Origin: Lysinibacillus sp. JNUCC-52
GTDB taxonomy: Bacteria; Bacillota; Bacilli; Bacillales_A; Planococcaceae
NCBI RefSeq assembly: GCF_015999545.1
Contig: NZ_CP065546.1
Location: 4,248,001-4,312,000 of the forward strand
Direction of reading: 5' to 3'
DNA length: 64,000 bases
Shown: positions 33,728-42,004 of the stretch, piece by piece
How the letters are laid out: every line of letters starts with the position of its first letter
Numbering within the stretch: position 1 is the first letter of the stretch
Position numbers and translations under genes: made by a program
Notes under the pieces: generated by a model
Told to the model about the DNA's origin: nothing
The model's database searches: none
The model's input: only the letters and a program-made list of their open reading frames with translations

Positions 33728-34366
33728 ATGAATAAAAAAACTTGGCTTCTTGTTAGTTTCTTAGCTATTGGTATAGCTTGTTATTCCATTGTTCAATATT
33801 TAATATTGGATGCCCATCAAGCAGGGTTTGTTAGCTTGAAACTTATGTTTATAGATACTTTAGATTCGCTTTGGTATACGATGCTGTATATCCATATTAT
33901 ATTTAGTATACTGGCATTAGTTATTGGCCCCTTTACATTATTCTCAAAGTTTAGAGAAAACAATATAAAGCGGCATCGTATTTTAGGAAAAATCTATATG
34001 ATTGGTATTTTATTTGGTAGTATTGCAGGTCTTTATTTAGCCATTTATGCTACGGGTGGAACCATATCGCAGCTCGGTTTTAGCGCATTATCTATATTAT
34101 GGATGATCACTGGTTATCAAGCACTTGTTAAAATTAAAGAACAAAAAATTTATGATCATCAACAATGGATGATACGCAATTATTCGTTGACTTTTGCTGC
34201 TGTAACATTGAGAATTTGGCTATTAGTCTTTACAGTATTATTCGGATTTGAAAATTTTATAATAAGCTATCCGATTATTTCATGGTTATGTTGGGTACCG
34301 AATCTCATGATAGCTCAATGGATTATTGGGCGGTCACGTCAAGAAAGAGGCTTAATAGTTAAATAA
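33728..34366 (+). CDS. DUF2306 family membrane protein
   Basis: A 212-residue integral membrane protein with about six helices. The conserved pattern of the family is visible: YIHIIFSILALVIGPFTL, RHRILGKIYMIGI, and DHQQWMIRNYSLTFAAVTLR. The His and Arg residues in the helices resemble those of membrane redox proteins, but no function is established. TAGGGGACCG precedes the ATG and a terminator follows 10 bases after the stop. Confidence 0.85.
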   Translation: MNKKTWLLVSFLAIGIACYSIVQYLILDAHQAGFVSLKLMFIDTLDSLWYTMLYIHIIFSILALVIGPFTLFSKFRENNIKRHRILGKIYMIGILFGSIAGLYLAIYATGGTISQLGFSALSILWMITGYQALVKIKEQKIYDHQQWMIRNYSLTFAAVTLRIWLLVFTVLFGFENFIISYPIISWLCWVPNLMIAQWIIGRSRQERGLIVK

Positions 34367-34376
34367 ATTAGGGTAA

Positions 34377-34406
34377 AGGCCACTCCATTTTGGGTGGTTT
34401 TTTTAT
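34377..34406 (+). terminator. Terminator of the DUF2306 gene
   Basis: GCCACTCC (34379-34386) pairs with GGGTGGTTT (34392-34400), followed by TTTT. The next 280 bases (to 34686) are AT-rich and I see no feature in them. Confidence 0.8.
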
Positions 34407-34686
34407 TTGTTCTTGTAGAAAAAATATAAGGGAAGAATTAATATAAAATATTTTTTACATAATACTAAAATTTTTATTACAAAAGTGCCTGAATTTTATA
34501 AAAAATAAATTGATATTACTATTGATTGAGAAATGTTTTCAATGATAAATTATTATTAAATTCGAGGTTGTTTAGCTATAGCTATTTGATGTTGGTATTA
34601 ATAAGTTAAAAGATAGTTTTTTCAAATTGACACCACAAATGAAAATTTAGATTTTACATTTCATTAATAGGGTGAACTAATACTAA

Positions 34687-35030
34687 ATAAAAATTGAAAA
34701 AGGTGAATTAAAAGTTTTAGACAACGGTGCCATGATTGATTCGACCGATAAAAACTTTTATATTCAGGGCGGATCTACTTACGATGAAACTTTTTGGTGG
34801 GGCAAACGACGTTATATGAGTACTTCAGCTGCTAGGCAATGGGTTTATGATTTAAGAGATGCAGCAGGCTGTATCAACTGGTCTCGCACTTGCTAGTGTC
34901 GTTTTTGGCAAACTTGGTATAATTCCTGGAACTATTAATGGTATTACTGCTTTATGGACTAACCAATTAGCTAATCGAGTAGAATATCATAATGGAAATA
35001 CAAATAGAGGATTTAGAGCAGATTTATACT
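34687..35030 (+). pseudogene. Remnant of a small Trp/Tyr- and Gly/Ala-rich protein, frameshifted and truncated
   Basis: Two frames join to one protein: the first (34687-34894) reads DETFWWGKRRYMSTSAAR and QWVYDLRDA, then the sense continues one frame over from about 34859 with VSTGLALASVVFGKLG, IPGTINGITALW and RVEYHNGNTNRG. One inserted base near 34860 breaks it, there is no clear start codon, and the end runs into a subtilase fragment. A central hydrophobic Gly/Ala segment flanked by aromatic and basic residues is reminiscent of bacteriocin-like peptides, but I cannot name a family. Confidence 0.55.
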
Positions 35031-35399
35031 GTAGTAGCATCCTCAGGAGATTATGGAAATACTGAATTGATGTATCCTGCAATTTTGGATGAAGTTATTT
35101 CAGTTGGAGCAATTGATGCTTCTGGAAATGTACTTGATTTAACAAGCGGTCCTCAAAGAACGACGATTAACGCTCCTGGTCACGAGATATCAACAATCAA
35201 TACCGATAGAGCAATAATTAAAACAAGTGGTACCTCACAGGCAACAGCCTTAATTTCAGGTTATATCGCACTATTAAAGGATTATGCATTTTCGAAAAAT
35301 AAAGATTTGACCAATGATAGTATTATAGCGCTACTAAAATCTATTAATAGTCGAGAGATAACCTATCTACAAGCATTGAAGAAGATAGATTCTCTCTGA
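35020..35399 (+). pseudogene. C-terminal fragment of an S8 (subtilisin-like) serine protease
   Basis: The fragment begins at TVVASSGDYGNTELMYPA and holds the catalytic-Ser motif GTSQATALISGYIALL. The Asp and His thirds of the catalytic triad are missing, so it cannot be active. The ATG at 34992 that opens the frame lies in sequence belonging to the preceding remnant, and the join falls at GCAGATTTATAC, so a deletion has fused the two genes. Protease plus small secreted protein plus the small membrane protein that follows could be what is left of a processed-peptide locus. Confidence 0.75.
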
Positions 35400-35414
35400 A
35401 GGGGGCTAGTTAAT

Positions 35415-35597
35415 ATGAAATTATTACCATACTATTATTTAGTGATAGTACCTGTCAGTATAAGCTGTATTGCATCGTATTTATCTATATCTTCAAATAC
35501 CAAAACCATTATTAATCTTATCGCGGCTTTGTTAGTGATTATTTCGATACCTTTGAACTACAGAGAATACAAAAAGTTAAAACAAGAGTCTAAATAA
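35415..35597 (+). CDS. Small two-span membrane protein, 60 residues
   Basis: A 60-residue protein with two hydrophobic helices (about 5-24 and 30-47) and a basic tail ending KKLKQESK. GAAGGGGGCTAG is a clear ribosome-binding site and the start is 15 bases after the subtilase fragment, so it was probably in an operon with it. Family not recognised; the topology fits a small accessory or immunity protein. Confidence 0.6.
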   Translation: MKLLPYYYLVIVPVSISCIASYLSISSNTKTIINLIAALLVIISIPLNYREYKKLKQESK

Positions 35598-36146
35598 GTA
35601 GACATGACAAGTGCAGATACATTCTATTTTGATTAATGGGATGATGATAGATGGAATTGGGTGATTGGTTCAGCATACCAATGATTCTAAGTCAAATTGT
35701 CGTTTGGATTTTATGGAGCTTTTTACAGTTGGCAATAGGCAGCGAAATAAACAGGTCTTTTCAATCCGTTAAATTTTCTTTTTATAGTTAATTTTATTTT
35801 TGGGGTTGTTTATCACATAAAAAAAGTAAAAAGACAACAAAATTAAAAATAACCATTTGAATCATAATTAATTATTGGCATCGAAAAAAAGAAGAAGATT
35901 ATATGTTCAAATCAATAAAAAAATGACCAAGGACCAGCACAAAAATGTGAACCTGGTCATTTTTTATTGCTAATATAAATCTCAAGCATCATACAAAATA
36001 GTGGGGAAAATAGTAACTGTCGAATTTACATATCGTGTATGATGATAAAAGAATAGGAAATTTGTTCCGTCGTCGAAAATTCGGAAAGAAGGGATTAACC
36101 CTGGATTTAAAAAATAGTCCTCTATCAAGAAAAAGGAGCAATTACA
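35598..36146 (+). other. Gap with a decayed small membrane-protein frame
   Basis: From 35651 a frame reads MELGDWFSIPMILSQIVVWI and continues to 35791; the sense then resumes one frame over as VNFIFGVVYHIKKVKRQQN up to about 35850. This looks like a small membrane protein broken by a frameshift. The ribosome-binding site is poor. A terminator follows at 35921-35962. The remaining 180 bases hold only the upstream region of the TPR gene. Confidence 0.35.
35917..35967 (+). terminator. Terminator in the 35.6-36.1 kb gap
   Basis: AAATGACCAAGG (35921-35932) pairs with CCTGGTCATTT (35952-35962), then TTTATT. Confidence 0.8.
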
Positions 36147-36635
36147 TTGTACGAAAAACAACTAGAAAGAGCGCTTGAATTACGAAAAGTTAATAAGAAG
36201 CAAGAATCAAATCAGTTACTTTTACAGTTGGTAGAGGAATATCCAGAAGATGCATACATTAACTACCAATGTGCTTGGAGTTTTGATGTGTTAGGACAAG
36301 AATTACAAGCCGTTCCTTACTATGAAAAGGCCATCAAACAAGGGTTATCTGGAACAGCTTTAGAAGGAGCATTTTTGGGACTTGGCAGTACGTATAGAAC
36401 ATTAGGGCACTATGAAAAATCCGAAAAAGTTTTTTTAGAAGGGATGCAATTATTTCCAACGAATCATGCATTACAAGTGTTTTATGCAATGACTTTATAT
36501 AATCTAAAAAAACATAACGAAGCAATGGAACTCTTACTTCAATGCCTAGCAGAAACGACAACAGACGCTGAAATACTTAGTTATAAAAACGCAATTAATT
36601 TCTATGCAAATCAATTAGATAAAGTATGGAAATAG
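36147..36635 (+). CDS. Tetratricopeptide repeat protein
   Basis: A 162-residue soluble helical protein with about four TPR units, for example YINYQCAWSFDVLGQELQA, LGSTYRTLGHYEKSEKVF and LYNLKKHNEAMELLLQ. TPR proteins act as binding scaffolds; the partner is unknown. Start is TTG at 36147 behind AAAGGAG. The next small gene begins about 40 bases downstream and may be co-transcribed. Confidence 0.82.
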   Translation: MYEKQLERALELRKVNKKQESNQLLLQLVEEYPEDAYINYQCAWSFDVLGQELQAVPYYEKAIKQGLSGTALEGAFLGLGSTYRTLGHYEKSEKVFLEGMQLFPTNHALQVFYAMTLYNLKKHNEAMELLLQCLAETTTDAEILSYKNAINFYANQLDKVWK

Positions 36636-36675
36636 TCCCTTGATAATCGAATCTACTATAATGGAGGAGCAAAAT

Positions 36676-36885
36676 GTGACGAAGTTTTATATGATGAACA
36701 TTTCAAAGAGATCAGATGATTCAGAAGGTGAAGAAATGAATCAAGATAAAGTTTTTGAGAAAAAATCTGAGCTAAAAGAGTATTTGAAAAATGATGGATA
36801 CATTAAAGAATCGAAGGATCAATACATTAAAATGCATGAAGAAACGATTTATATTGCTTCAGTCGAAAAAATTAAAGTTAAATGA
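36676..36885 (+). CDS. Small charged protein, 69 residues
   Basis: The frame opens at TTG 36640 but the GTG at 36676 is favoured by GGAGGAG six bases upstream. The product is hydrophilic, mixed helix and strand, ending TIYIASVEKIKVK. No family recognised. It follows the TPR gene and precedes a cupin gene. Confidence 0.5.
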   Translation: MTKFYMMNISKRSDDSEGEEMNQDKVFEKKSELKEYLKNDGYIKESKDQYIKMHEETIYIASVEKIKVK

Positions 36886-36969
36886 TCGGTATGTCACGTA
36901 TGATGCGCGTGACTTTTTTTATGAAATGATAGTGCCATCCAAAAAGGTAAAATTGAAAGGGTGTTGTAG

Positions 36970-37308
36970 TTGAAAATTAGTAAAGAACATGCAGAACATT
37001 ATAATTGGGGAAATGCGTGTGATGGTTGGCATTTAGTTAAAAATAATGAATTGAGTGTTATTCACGAAAGGATGCCAGCCAATACAGCGGAAGTTTGTCA
37101 TTATCATCATCAAGCACAACAATTCTTTTTTGTACTTTCGGGTACGGCAACAATGGATATAGACGGAGAAAGGATTACATTACAGGCGAATGAGGGAATT
37201 GAAGTGCCAGCGCTTACGCCGCATCAAATGCGCAATGATTCACAGGAAGATGTAGAATTTTTAGTAATCTCTCAACCGAATAGTAAAGGAGATCGTATAC
37301 CGCTATAG
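36970..37308 (+). CDS. Cupin domain protein
   Basis: A 112-residue single cupin. Motif 1 is CHYHHQAQQFFFVLSG and motif 2 GIEVPALTPHQMRN, giving a likely three-His-one-Glu-type metal site. The substrate is unknown. It starts with TTG at 36970; AAAGGGTGT lies ten bases upstream. It is followed at 120 bases by a two-domain VOC protein and then a GNAT gene, a common grouping of small metabolic or resistance proteins. Confidence 0.85.
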   Translation: MKISKEHAEHYNWGNACDGWHLVKNNELSVIHERMPANTAEVCHYHHQAQQFFFVLSGTATMDIDGERITLQANEGIEVPALTPHQMRNDSQEDVEFLVISQPNSKGDRIPL

Positions 37309-37425
37309 GGCATGAAGCTATAAGACGTGTCCTATTTTCCAAAATGTTCATTCTTTTGCATGAGGTTCACCATGTATTTATTTAGTACAGTAAATGGTAG
37401 TAAATACAAAGGGGATGTTTGGAAA

Positions 37426-38109
37426 ATGAAGATTTCGGAAGTGAAACTTAACGTGCATGATTTACATAAAATGAAGGAATTTTACTGTGACAAATTAGGA
37501 TTTGAATTATTAGAACAAGCAGAGCATTTTTTTGAAATAGCAGCTGGGGAAAGCAATATCCTATTTGAAAGAATAGACTCTACTATCGACAAGCAATATC
37601 ATTTTGCGTTCAATATACCAAGTAATTTATTTCAACAAGCGAAAAAATGGGTGCAAGAACGTGTAGAAATATTACGCGCAGATGAACAAGATGAGGTCTA
37701 TTTTGAATTTTTAGATGCATACGCATGCTATTTTTACGATCCAGAGGACAATATAATTGAGTTTATTGCTAGACAGGGGATAAACCCAAAAGTGAGTACC
37801 AATGCATTTTCAATTCAACATGTATTAAATATTGCGGAAATAAATTTAACGACTGATGCGATCCTTACTGTCGCAGAACGTTTAAAGGAATATGGTATCA
37901 CGCCCCTTAAAGATGAAGAAATACGTACAGATGCGCTTACTTTTATGGGGAATTACGAGGATGGTGTCCATCTATTAATCGGTCCGAGTGAACGTATGTG
38001 GTATTTCTCTACTAAAAAAGCAATTGTCAGCCCGATTGAAATTAGAGTCGATGATCATCTACAACTATGTGTAAGCGTAAATGGAGAATTTGCTATTTCA
38101 CACCTATAA
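37426..38109 (+). CDS. Two-domain VOC superfamily protein
   Basis: A 227-residue protein with two VOC modules: ISEVKLNVHDLHKMKEFYCD opens the first, whose end is CYFYDPEDNIIEFIAR; the second begins near IQHVLNIAEINLTTD and ends in EDGVHLLIGPSERMW. The frame is open from GTG 37327, but ATG 37426 has AAAGGGGATG and starts at the domain boundary. Function unknown. Confidence 0.82.
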   Translation: MKISEVKLNVHDLHKMKEFYCDKLGFELLEQAEHFFEIAAGESNILFERIDSTIDKQYHFAFNIPSNLFQQAKKWVQERVEILRADEQDEVYFEFLDAYACYFYDPEDNIIEFIARQGINPKVSTNAFSIQHVLNIAEINLTTDAILTVAERLKEYGITPLKDEEIRTDALTFMGNYEDGVHLLIGPSERMWYFSTKKAIVSPIEIRVDDHLQLCVSVNGEFAISHL

Positions 38110-38198
38110 AAATTGTATTGCTATTTTCCGAAATTGTATTGAATAATAAATCTCTTTATTGTATATTTATTCAAAATAGTGCGGGGGGAATAGCCAAG

Positions 38199-38606
38199 GT
38201 GTACATAATAAGTGAAACGAATCCTACCTTTGAAGATTATCAAGCATTACATCAGACTACTGGCTGGAATGCGAAAGGGCTATATACGTACGAACAATTA
38301 TTTCAAGCCATTTGTCGTAGCTGGTATAGTATTTCAATTTATGATGAGCAAACATTAATCGGCTATGGTCGAATTATTTCTGATGGTATTTATCAAACAT
38401 TTATTTGCGACGTAATGGTACATCCTGAGTATCAACGAAATGGCATTGGTACAACTATTATGGAAGCTCTATTCGCACATTGTAAACTTAAAAATATAAA
38501 GTGGATTCAATTATCATGTGCTAAGGGTAAACAACCTTTTTATCAAAAACTTGGATTTTCTGAAAGGGATGCAGATGCTCCAGGAATGATGTTGTTTTTT
38601 GAATAA
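38199..38606 (+). CDS. GNAT family N-acetyltransferase
   Basis: A 135-residue GNAT domain. The acetyl-CoA pyrophosphate loop is VHPEYQRNGIGTTIMEAL (R-x-x-G-I-G), and the end QPFYQKLGFSER is the family's beta-6/alpha-4 motif. The longer frame from 38067 overlaps the VOC gene; GTG at 38199 with GGGGGGAATAG is the better start. The acceptor cannot be told from sequence. Confidence 0.87.
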   Translation: MYIISETNPTFEDYQALHQTTGWNAKGLYTYEQLFQAICRSWYSISIYDEQTLIGYGRIISDGIYQTFICDVMVHPEYQRNGIGTTIMEALFAHCKLKNIKWIQLSCAKGKQPFYQKLGFSERDADAPGMMLFFE

Positions 38607-38624
38607 TATGTGAGCCGTTGCTGA

Positions 38625-38660
38625 GAAAAAAGAAGGATAGAATGCTGTCCTTCTTTTTTA
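38625..38660 (+). terminator. Terminator of the GNAT gene
   Basis: AAAAAAGAAGGATAG pairs with TGTCCTTCTTTTTT across 38626-38659, leaving a T run. Confidence 0.85.
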
Positions 38661-38774
38661 TGAAATTAACTAGCGTATAGTACCAAGGTTGTTCAAAAAT
38701 TTTCACATTCATAATATGGGGGAACTACGAAATACGATATGATATTTATAGGTAATGTTTATTCGGAGGTGAGC

Positions 38775-39536
38775 ATGATGAAAGAAACCATTGCCATTGT
38801 TTGTTCGACAGCTAGCATGAAAGTTACGATGATGAAGAAAAGGCCTATTAACTATTTATTGCAAGCGATAGCTGGAGGACTCTTTATTGGCTTTGGTATT
38901 TTGTTGATTGTTACTATTGGAGGCTTATATGATCCTGTTGGTGTACCAAGTATGAAAGTTGTTCAAGGATTAGCATTTGGTGTGGCACTTAGCATGGTCA
39001 TGATGGCTGGTGCAAATTTATTTACTGGGGATAACTTCGTATTATCTGTAAGTACTTTAGAGAAAAAATCCACCCCTTTTGCAATGGTCGGTATTTGGTT
39101 ATTTAGCTATATAGGTAATTTTATTGGCTCTTTAGTTGGGGCAGTGCTGTTCTTCTATGCAGGGCTTGCAGTAGGTGATACCGCGACGTATATCGAGAAA
39201 GTGGCAACGTCCAAAATGAATGCAGGCTTTGTCGCTTTGCTATGTCGTGGTATTTTATGTAATCTTCTTGTTTGCTTAGCTGTCTGGAGTACCTATAAAT
39301 TAAAATCAGAAATAGCAAAATTAGCGATGATTTTCTGTTGTATTTTCCCCTTTATTACATCAGGTTTTGAGCATAGCATTGCCAATATGACACTTTTTTG
39401 CCTAGCGCTCTTTGTTCCACATGATGATCTAGTGTCCATTGGAGGTGCAGTGGCAAATTTAGTTCCCGTCACACTAGGTAATATCATTGGCGGTGCAATA
39501 ATTGGTTTTGTCTATTGGCTTAACGCACGGAGATAA
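38775..39536 (+). CDS. Formate/nitrite transporter (FNT) family channel
   Basis: A 253-residue membrane protein with six helices and two-fold pseudo-symmetry: FIGFGILLIVTIGG, GANLFTGDNFVLSV and FALFVPH-like ALFVPHDDL with VTLGNIIGGAIIG near the end. FNT channels pass formate, nitrite or hydrosulfide; the substrate is not clear here. The frame opens at 38739, but GGAGGTGAGC precedes the ATG pair at 38775/38778. It stands 24 bases before the DUF1835 gene. Confidence 0.88.
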   Translation: MMKETIAIVCSTASMKVTMMKKRPINYLLQAIAGGLFIGFGILLIVTIGGLYDPVGVPSMKVVQGLAFGVALSMVMMAGANLFTGDNFVLSVSTLEKKSTPFAMVGIWLFSYIGNFIGSLVGAVLFFYAGLAVGDTATYIEKVATSKMNAGFVALLCRGILCNLLVCLAVWSTYKLKSEIAKLAMIFCCIFPFITSGFEHSIANMTLFCLALFVPHDDLVSIGGAVANLVPVTLGNIIGGAIIGFVYWLNARR

Positions 39537-39559
39537 ACTTATCGAAAGGAGAAATGGAA

Positions 39560-40576
39560 ATGCTCGAGGATTCTATTCGATTGAAAGAGGCAATTAAAAA
39601 ACTTAGCGAAGCCGAAGCGAAGTCAATGCTTTTCTTTTCCTTATTAAATGGCAAATCAAGTGAGGATATTCAACAAGTTATATTACAAGTATCAGAGGAA
39701 AAAAATAATACGAATGCACAAACGGTACATATCCTATTTGGCGAATCACCAGGAGGAAGTTTAAAAGCTGCATTTAGAAATACAGACTATCAAAAGACAG
39801 AAGATATCATTGTGTTGCCACATAATCTATCTATTGGTCCTATTAATGACTTACATAAAACATCAGGTATTGAAGCCAGATTTGCGTGGTTTAAGAATCG
39901 ATACACAACTGAAGATGATGGAATTACGCATTATAGACAGCTTATGTTAGCTGCAGTTGAAAAAATAAACAATATTTTACCGCATCAGAACATTGTTATT
40001 TGGACTTGTCAAAATGCACATGAGCAAACAGGGTTACGTCTTGTGCTAGCTATGCTAGATGGTAAGTTAAATACAGTGCGTGTAATTGACACATTCACTG
40101 CTTTTCATAAAAAGAAAATAAACCCGCACTTAGCGCAAGATAACTATCCAAGATCAACGGGTGAATTAAATGGGGAAACGCTTGTTAATTTTTATGAGCA
40201 GGGGATAGAGCCATTAAATAACGTACAAAGGCAACAATTGGTTGATGAAGGGAAACGTTTATTATTAGACGATGTCCATATTATTCGAACATGGGCTTGT
40301 GATAAGCTATTAACCAGCAGTAACGAAAAACGAGATGATGATTATATTGTTGAATGTGCAAAGCGTATGTATCAAGAAGATGGCAAGGTGGAATATAAGA
40401 AGGCAGCACGATTAATTGGTGAAGTGATTGGACATATGCAGGAATATACAGGAGACGAATGGATAGAATATCGGTTACGTTGTTTAATTAAGGAAGGTGT
40501 TTTTTCATATAAAGGTGATATAAAAGCCATGCGTTTTTATGAAGTAAAATTACTAGACGATTTCTTGACAAATTGA
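39560..40576 (+). CDS. DUF1835/DUF3658 family protein
   Basis: A 338-residue soluble protein. The DUF1835 domain begins near residue 55 with VHILFGESPGGSLKAA, and a DUF3658-type C-terminal part follows. The N-terminal 45 residues are a charged helix. The family is widespread in Bacillales and its function is unknown. ATG 39560 is chosen because AAAGGAG is eight bases upstream; the ATG at 39554 is too close. Confidence 0.82.
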   Translation: MLEDSIRLKEAIKKLSEAEAKSMLFFSLLNGKSSEDIQQVILQVSEEKNNTNAQTVHILFGESPGGSLKAAFRNTDYQKTEDIIVLPHNLSIGPINDLHKTSGIEARFAWFKNRYTTEDDGITHYRQLMLAAVEKINNILPHQNIVIWTCQNAHEQTGLRLVLAMLDGKLNTVRVIDTFTAFHKKKINPHLAQDNYPRSTGELNGETLVNFYEQGIEPLNNVQRQQLVDEGKRLLLDDVHIIRTWACDKLLTSSNEKRDDDYIVECAKRMYQEDGKVEYKKAARLIGEVIGHMQEYTGDEWIEYRLRCLIKEGVFSYKGDIKAMRFYEVKLLDDFLTN

Positions 40577-40716
40577 AATTTTTGATGTTTTGACTTCATT
40601 AAAAATGGTAGATAAAATTGGTATGGAAGAGCTCGTAAGACTCTCATAGATTAATAACATTAAAAGTGAACATAAAGATTGACTTAATAGATTAATTTAA
40701 AGAAAGGAAGTTGACA

Positions 40717-41376
40717 ATGAATCCTGAGATCAATCAAAATGCAATTCTTCAAGCAATTTTGGAGCTTTCTACACAAGTACAAGGCGTGAAAACAGAGATT
40801 CAACAGCAAATTGTAGCAGTAGAAAAAAGATTAGTAGAGAAAATTGAAGCAGTAGAAAAAAGATTAGAAGAGAAGATCGAAGCGGTAGAAAAAAGATTAG
40901 AAGAGAAAATCGAAGCGGTAGAAAAAAGATTAGAAGAGAAAATCGAAGAGGTAGAAAAAGGATTAGAAGAGAAAATTGAAGAGGTAGAAAAAGGATTAGA
41001 AAAGAAAATCGAAGAGGTAGAAAAAGGATTAGAAGAGAAAATTGAAGAGGTAGAAAAAGGATTAAAAGAGAAGATCGATTTAGTTGAAACAAGATTGGAC
41101 TCACTTGAAATAAGATTAGGGAAAGTTGAAACAAGACTAGATTCGCTTGAAACAAGATTAGAGTCAGTTGAAACACGAATAGACTCACTTGAAATTAGAT
41201 TAGAGAAAGTTGAATCAAGATTGGATTCTCTTGAAACTAAGCTAGAGAATAAAATGGAGACGGTTGAAAAAAATCTTAGTGAAATAATAGATAAAGTAGA
41301 TGCTAAGATGGAAGTGTTAACTATAGAAATATTAGAAACAAAGGCAGATGTGTTAAAATTAAAGAAAGCAAAATAA
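40717..41376 (+). CDS. Repeat-built coiled-coil protein (hendecad and heptad repeats)
   Basis: A 219-residue protein that is almost all coiled coil. Residues 34-121 are eight head-to-tail 11-residue units of the form AVEKRLEEKIE, the last four with EVEKGLEEKIE. Residues about 122-178 change to 14-residue units (VETRLDSLETRLES type), which is a heptad pattern. No signal peptide or membrane segment. An 11-residue period favours a nearly straight coil, the heptads a left-handed one, so the rod should change twist in the middle. Function unknown. ATG 40717 fits GAAAGGAAG. Antisense frames over this repeat are shadows. Confidence 0.8.
   Translation: MNPEINQNAILQAILELSTQVQGVKTEIQQQIVAVEKRLVEKIEAVEKRLEEKIEAVEKRLEEKIEAVEKRLEEKIEEVEKGLEEKIEEVEKGLEKKIEEVEKGLEEKIEEVEKGLKEKIDLVETRLDSLEIRLGKVETRLDSLETRLESVETRIDSLEIRLEKVESRLDSLETKLENKMETVEKNLSEIIDKVDAKMEVLTIEILETKADVLKLKKAK
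40816..41079 (+). repeat. Eight tandem 33-bp repeats inside the coiled-coil gene
   Basis: Eight in-frame copies of a 33-base unit containing GTAGAAAAAAGATTAGAAGA and GAAAATCGAA-like sequence; neighbouring units differ at only a few bases, and the last four share AAAGGATTAG. Such an array can gain or lose units by slippage without breaking the frame. Confidence 0.9.
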
Positions 41377-41445
41377 ATTGTTTCTGCCATCACTATGTGC
41401 AATAATCATTGACAATTAGTGATGCATATTTGAGGAGTGAGCTTG

Positions 41446-41871
41446 ATGTTAAAAACAGAAGTATTTGATCAACTAAAAAAGGCTATGAAGGAAAAGGATG
41501 TCTTGGCAAAAGGCGTACTTACACTTGTTAAATCGGCACTAGATTTAGCTGAGAAGGAAAAGGGTGAACCCCTATCACAAGCTGAAGAGATTGCCATTAT
41601 TAATCGTGAAGTAAAGCAGACGAATCAGGCATTAGAAGGTGCGCAAAATGCTGGTCGCGCGGATTTAATTGAAAAAGAGGAAGCAAAATTAGTACTATTA
41701 AAATCATTCCTTCCTAAACAATTAACTGAAGAAGAAATTGCTGAAAAATTAGTAGCCGCTGGTGTTACTAAAGGCATGAATATGGGAGACGCAATGAAAA
41801 TTGCAAAACCTTTGTTAAATGGTCAAGCGGAAGGTGCCGTTATTTCAAAAGTAGTCAAAAGTTTAATTTAA
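41446..41871 (+). CDS. yqeY: YqeY, GatB/YqeY domain protein
   Basis: A 141-residue protein whose C-terminal half is the tail domain of GatB (amidotransferase subunit that handles misacylated tRNA); the conserved LPKQLTEEEIAEKLVAAGV and MGDAMKIAKPLLNG are present. Free-standing YqeY proteins have no settled function. In B. subtilis it follows rpsU; here rpsU is absent nearby. ATG 41446 has GAGGAG eight bases upstream. Confidence 0.93.
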   Translation: MLKTEVFDQLKKAMKEKDVLAKGVLTLVKSALDLAEKEKGEPLSQAEEIAIINREVKQTNQALEGAQNAGRADLIEKEEAKLVLLKSFLPKQLTEEEIAEKLVAAGVTKGMNMGDAMKIAKPLLNGQAEGAVISKVVKSLI

Positions 41872-41879
41872 TAGAGGAA

Positions 41880-41927
41880 CAAAAAGGATAGCTGGCGTTC
41901 GTAACGTCAGCTATCCTTTGTTTTTTA
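41880..41927. terminator. Terminator of yqeY
   Basis: AAAGGATAGCTGGCGTT (41883-41899) pairs with AACGTCAGCTATCCTTT (41903-41919) with one mismatch, followed by GTTTTTT. It may also stop transcription from the chemoreceptor gene on the other strand. Confidence 0.92.
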
Positions 41928-41970
41928 AGCCATTGGCAATCTACCACAGACTTCGTATGGAAGAATTCTT

Positions 41971-41994
41971 AATTGTTTCGGTGCCTGGCACGCA
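41971..41994. repeat. Short palindromic repeat GTGCCTGGCAC, copy 1
   Basis: AATTGTTTCGGTGCCTGGCA followed by CGCA. The same motif recurs inverted at 48006-48029 and, decayed, at 60936-60956. All three lie just after the 3' end of genes. Confidence 0.7.
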
Positions 41995-42004
41995 AAGATG
42001 GCAC

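Noticed and set aside
36791-36973. 60-codon plus-strand frame overlapping the small charged protein and the cupin start
   Set aside because: It is another-frame shadow of the 36676-36885 gene and has no ribosome-binding site.
37327-37425. N-terminal extension of the two-domain VOC protein
   Set aside because: The domain starts at the ATG at 37426, which has its own ribosome-binding site; the extension has none.
40816-41079. Tandem 33-bp repeats resembling a CRISPR array
   Set aside because: The units are head to tail without unique spacers, stay in one reading frame and code a regular coiled coil; no cas genes are present.
40769-41402. Two long minus-strand open frames opposite the coiled-coil gene (139 and 200 codons)
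   Set aside because: They arise from the 33-bp repeat read backwards, giving low-complexity Phe/Leu/Ser-rich products, and have no ribosome-binding site.
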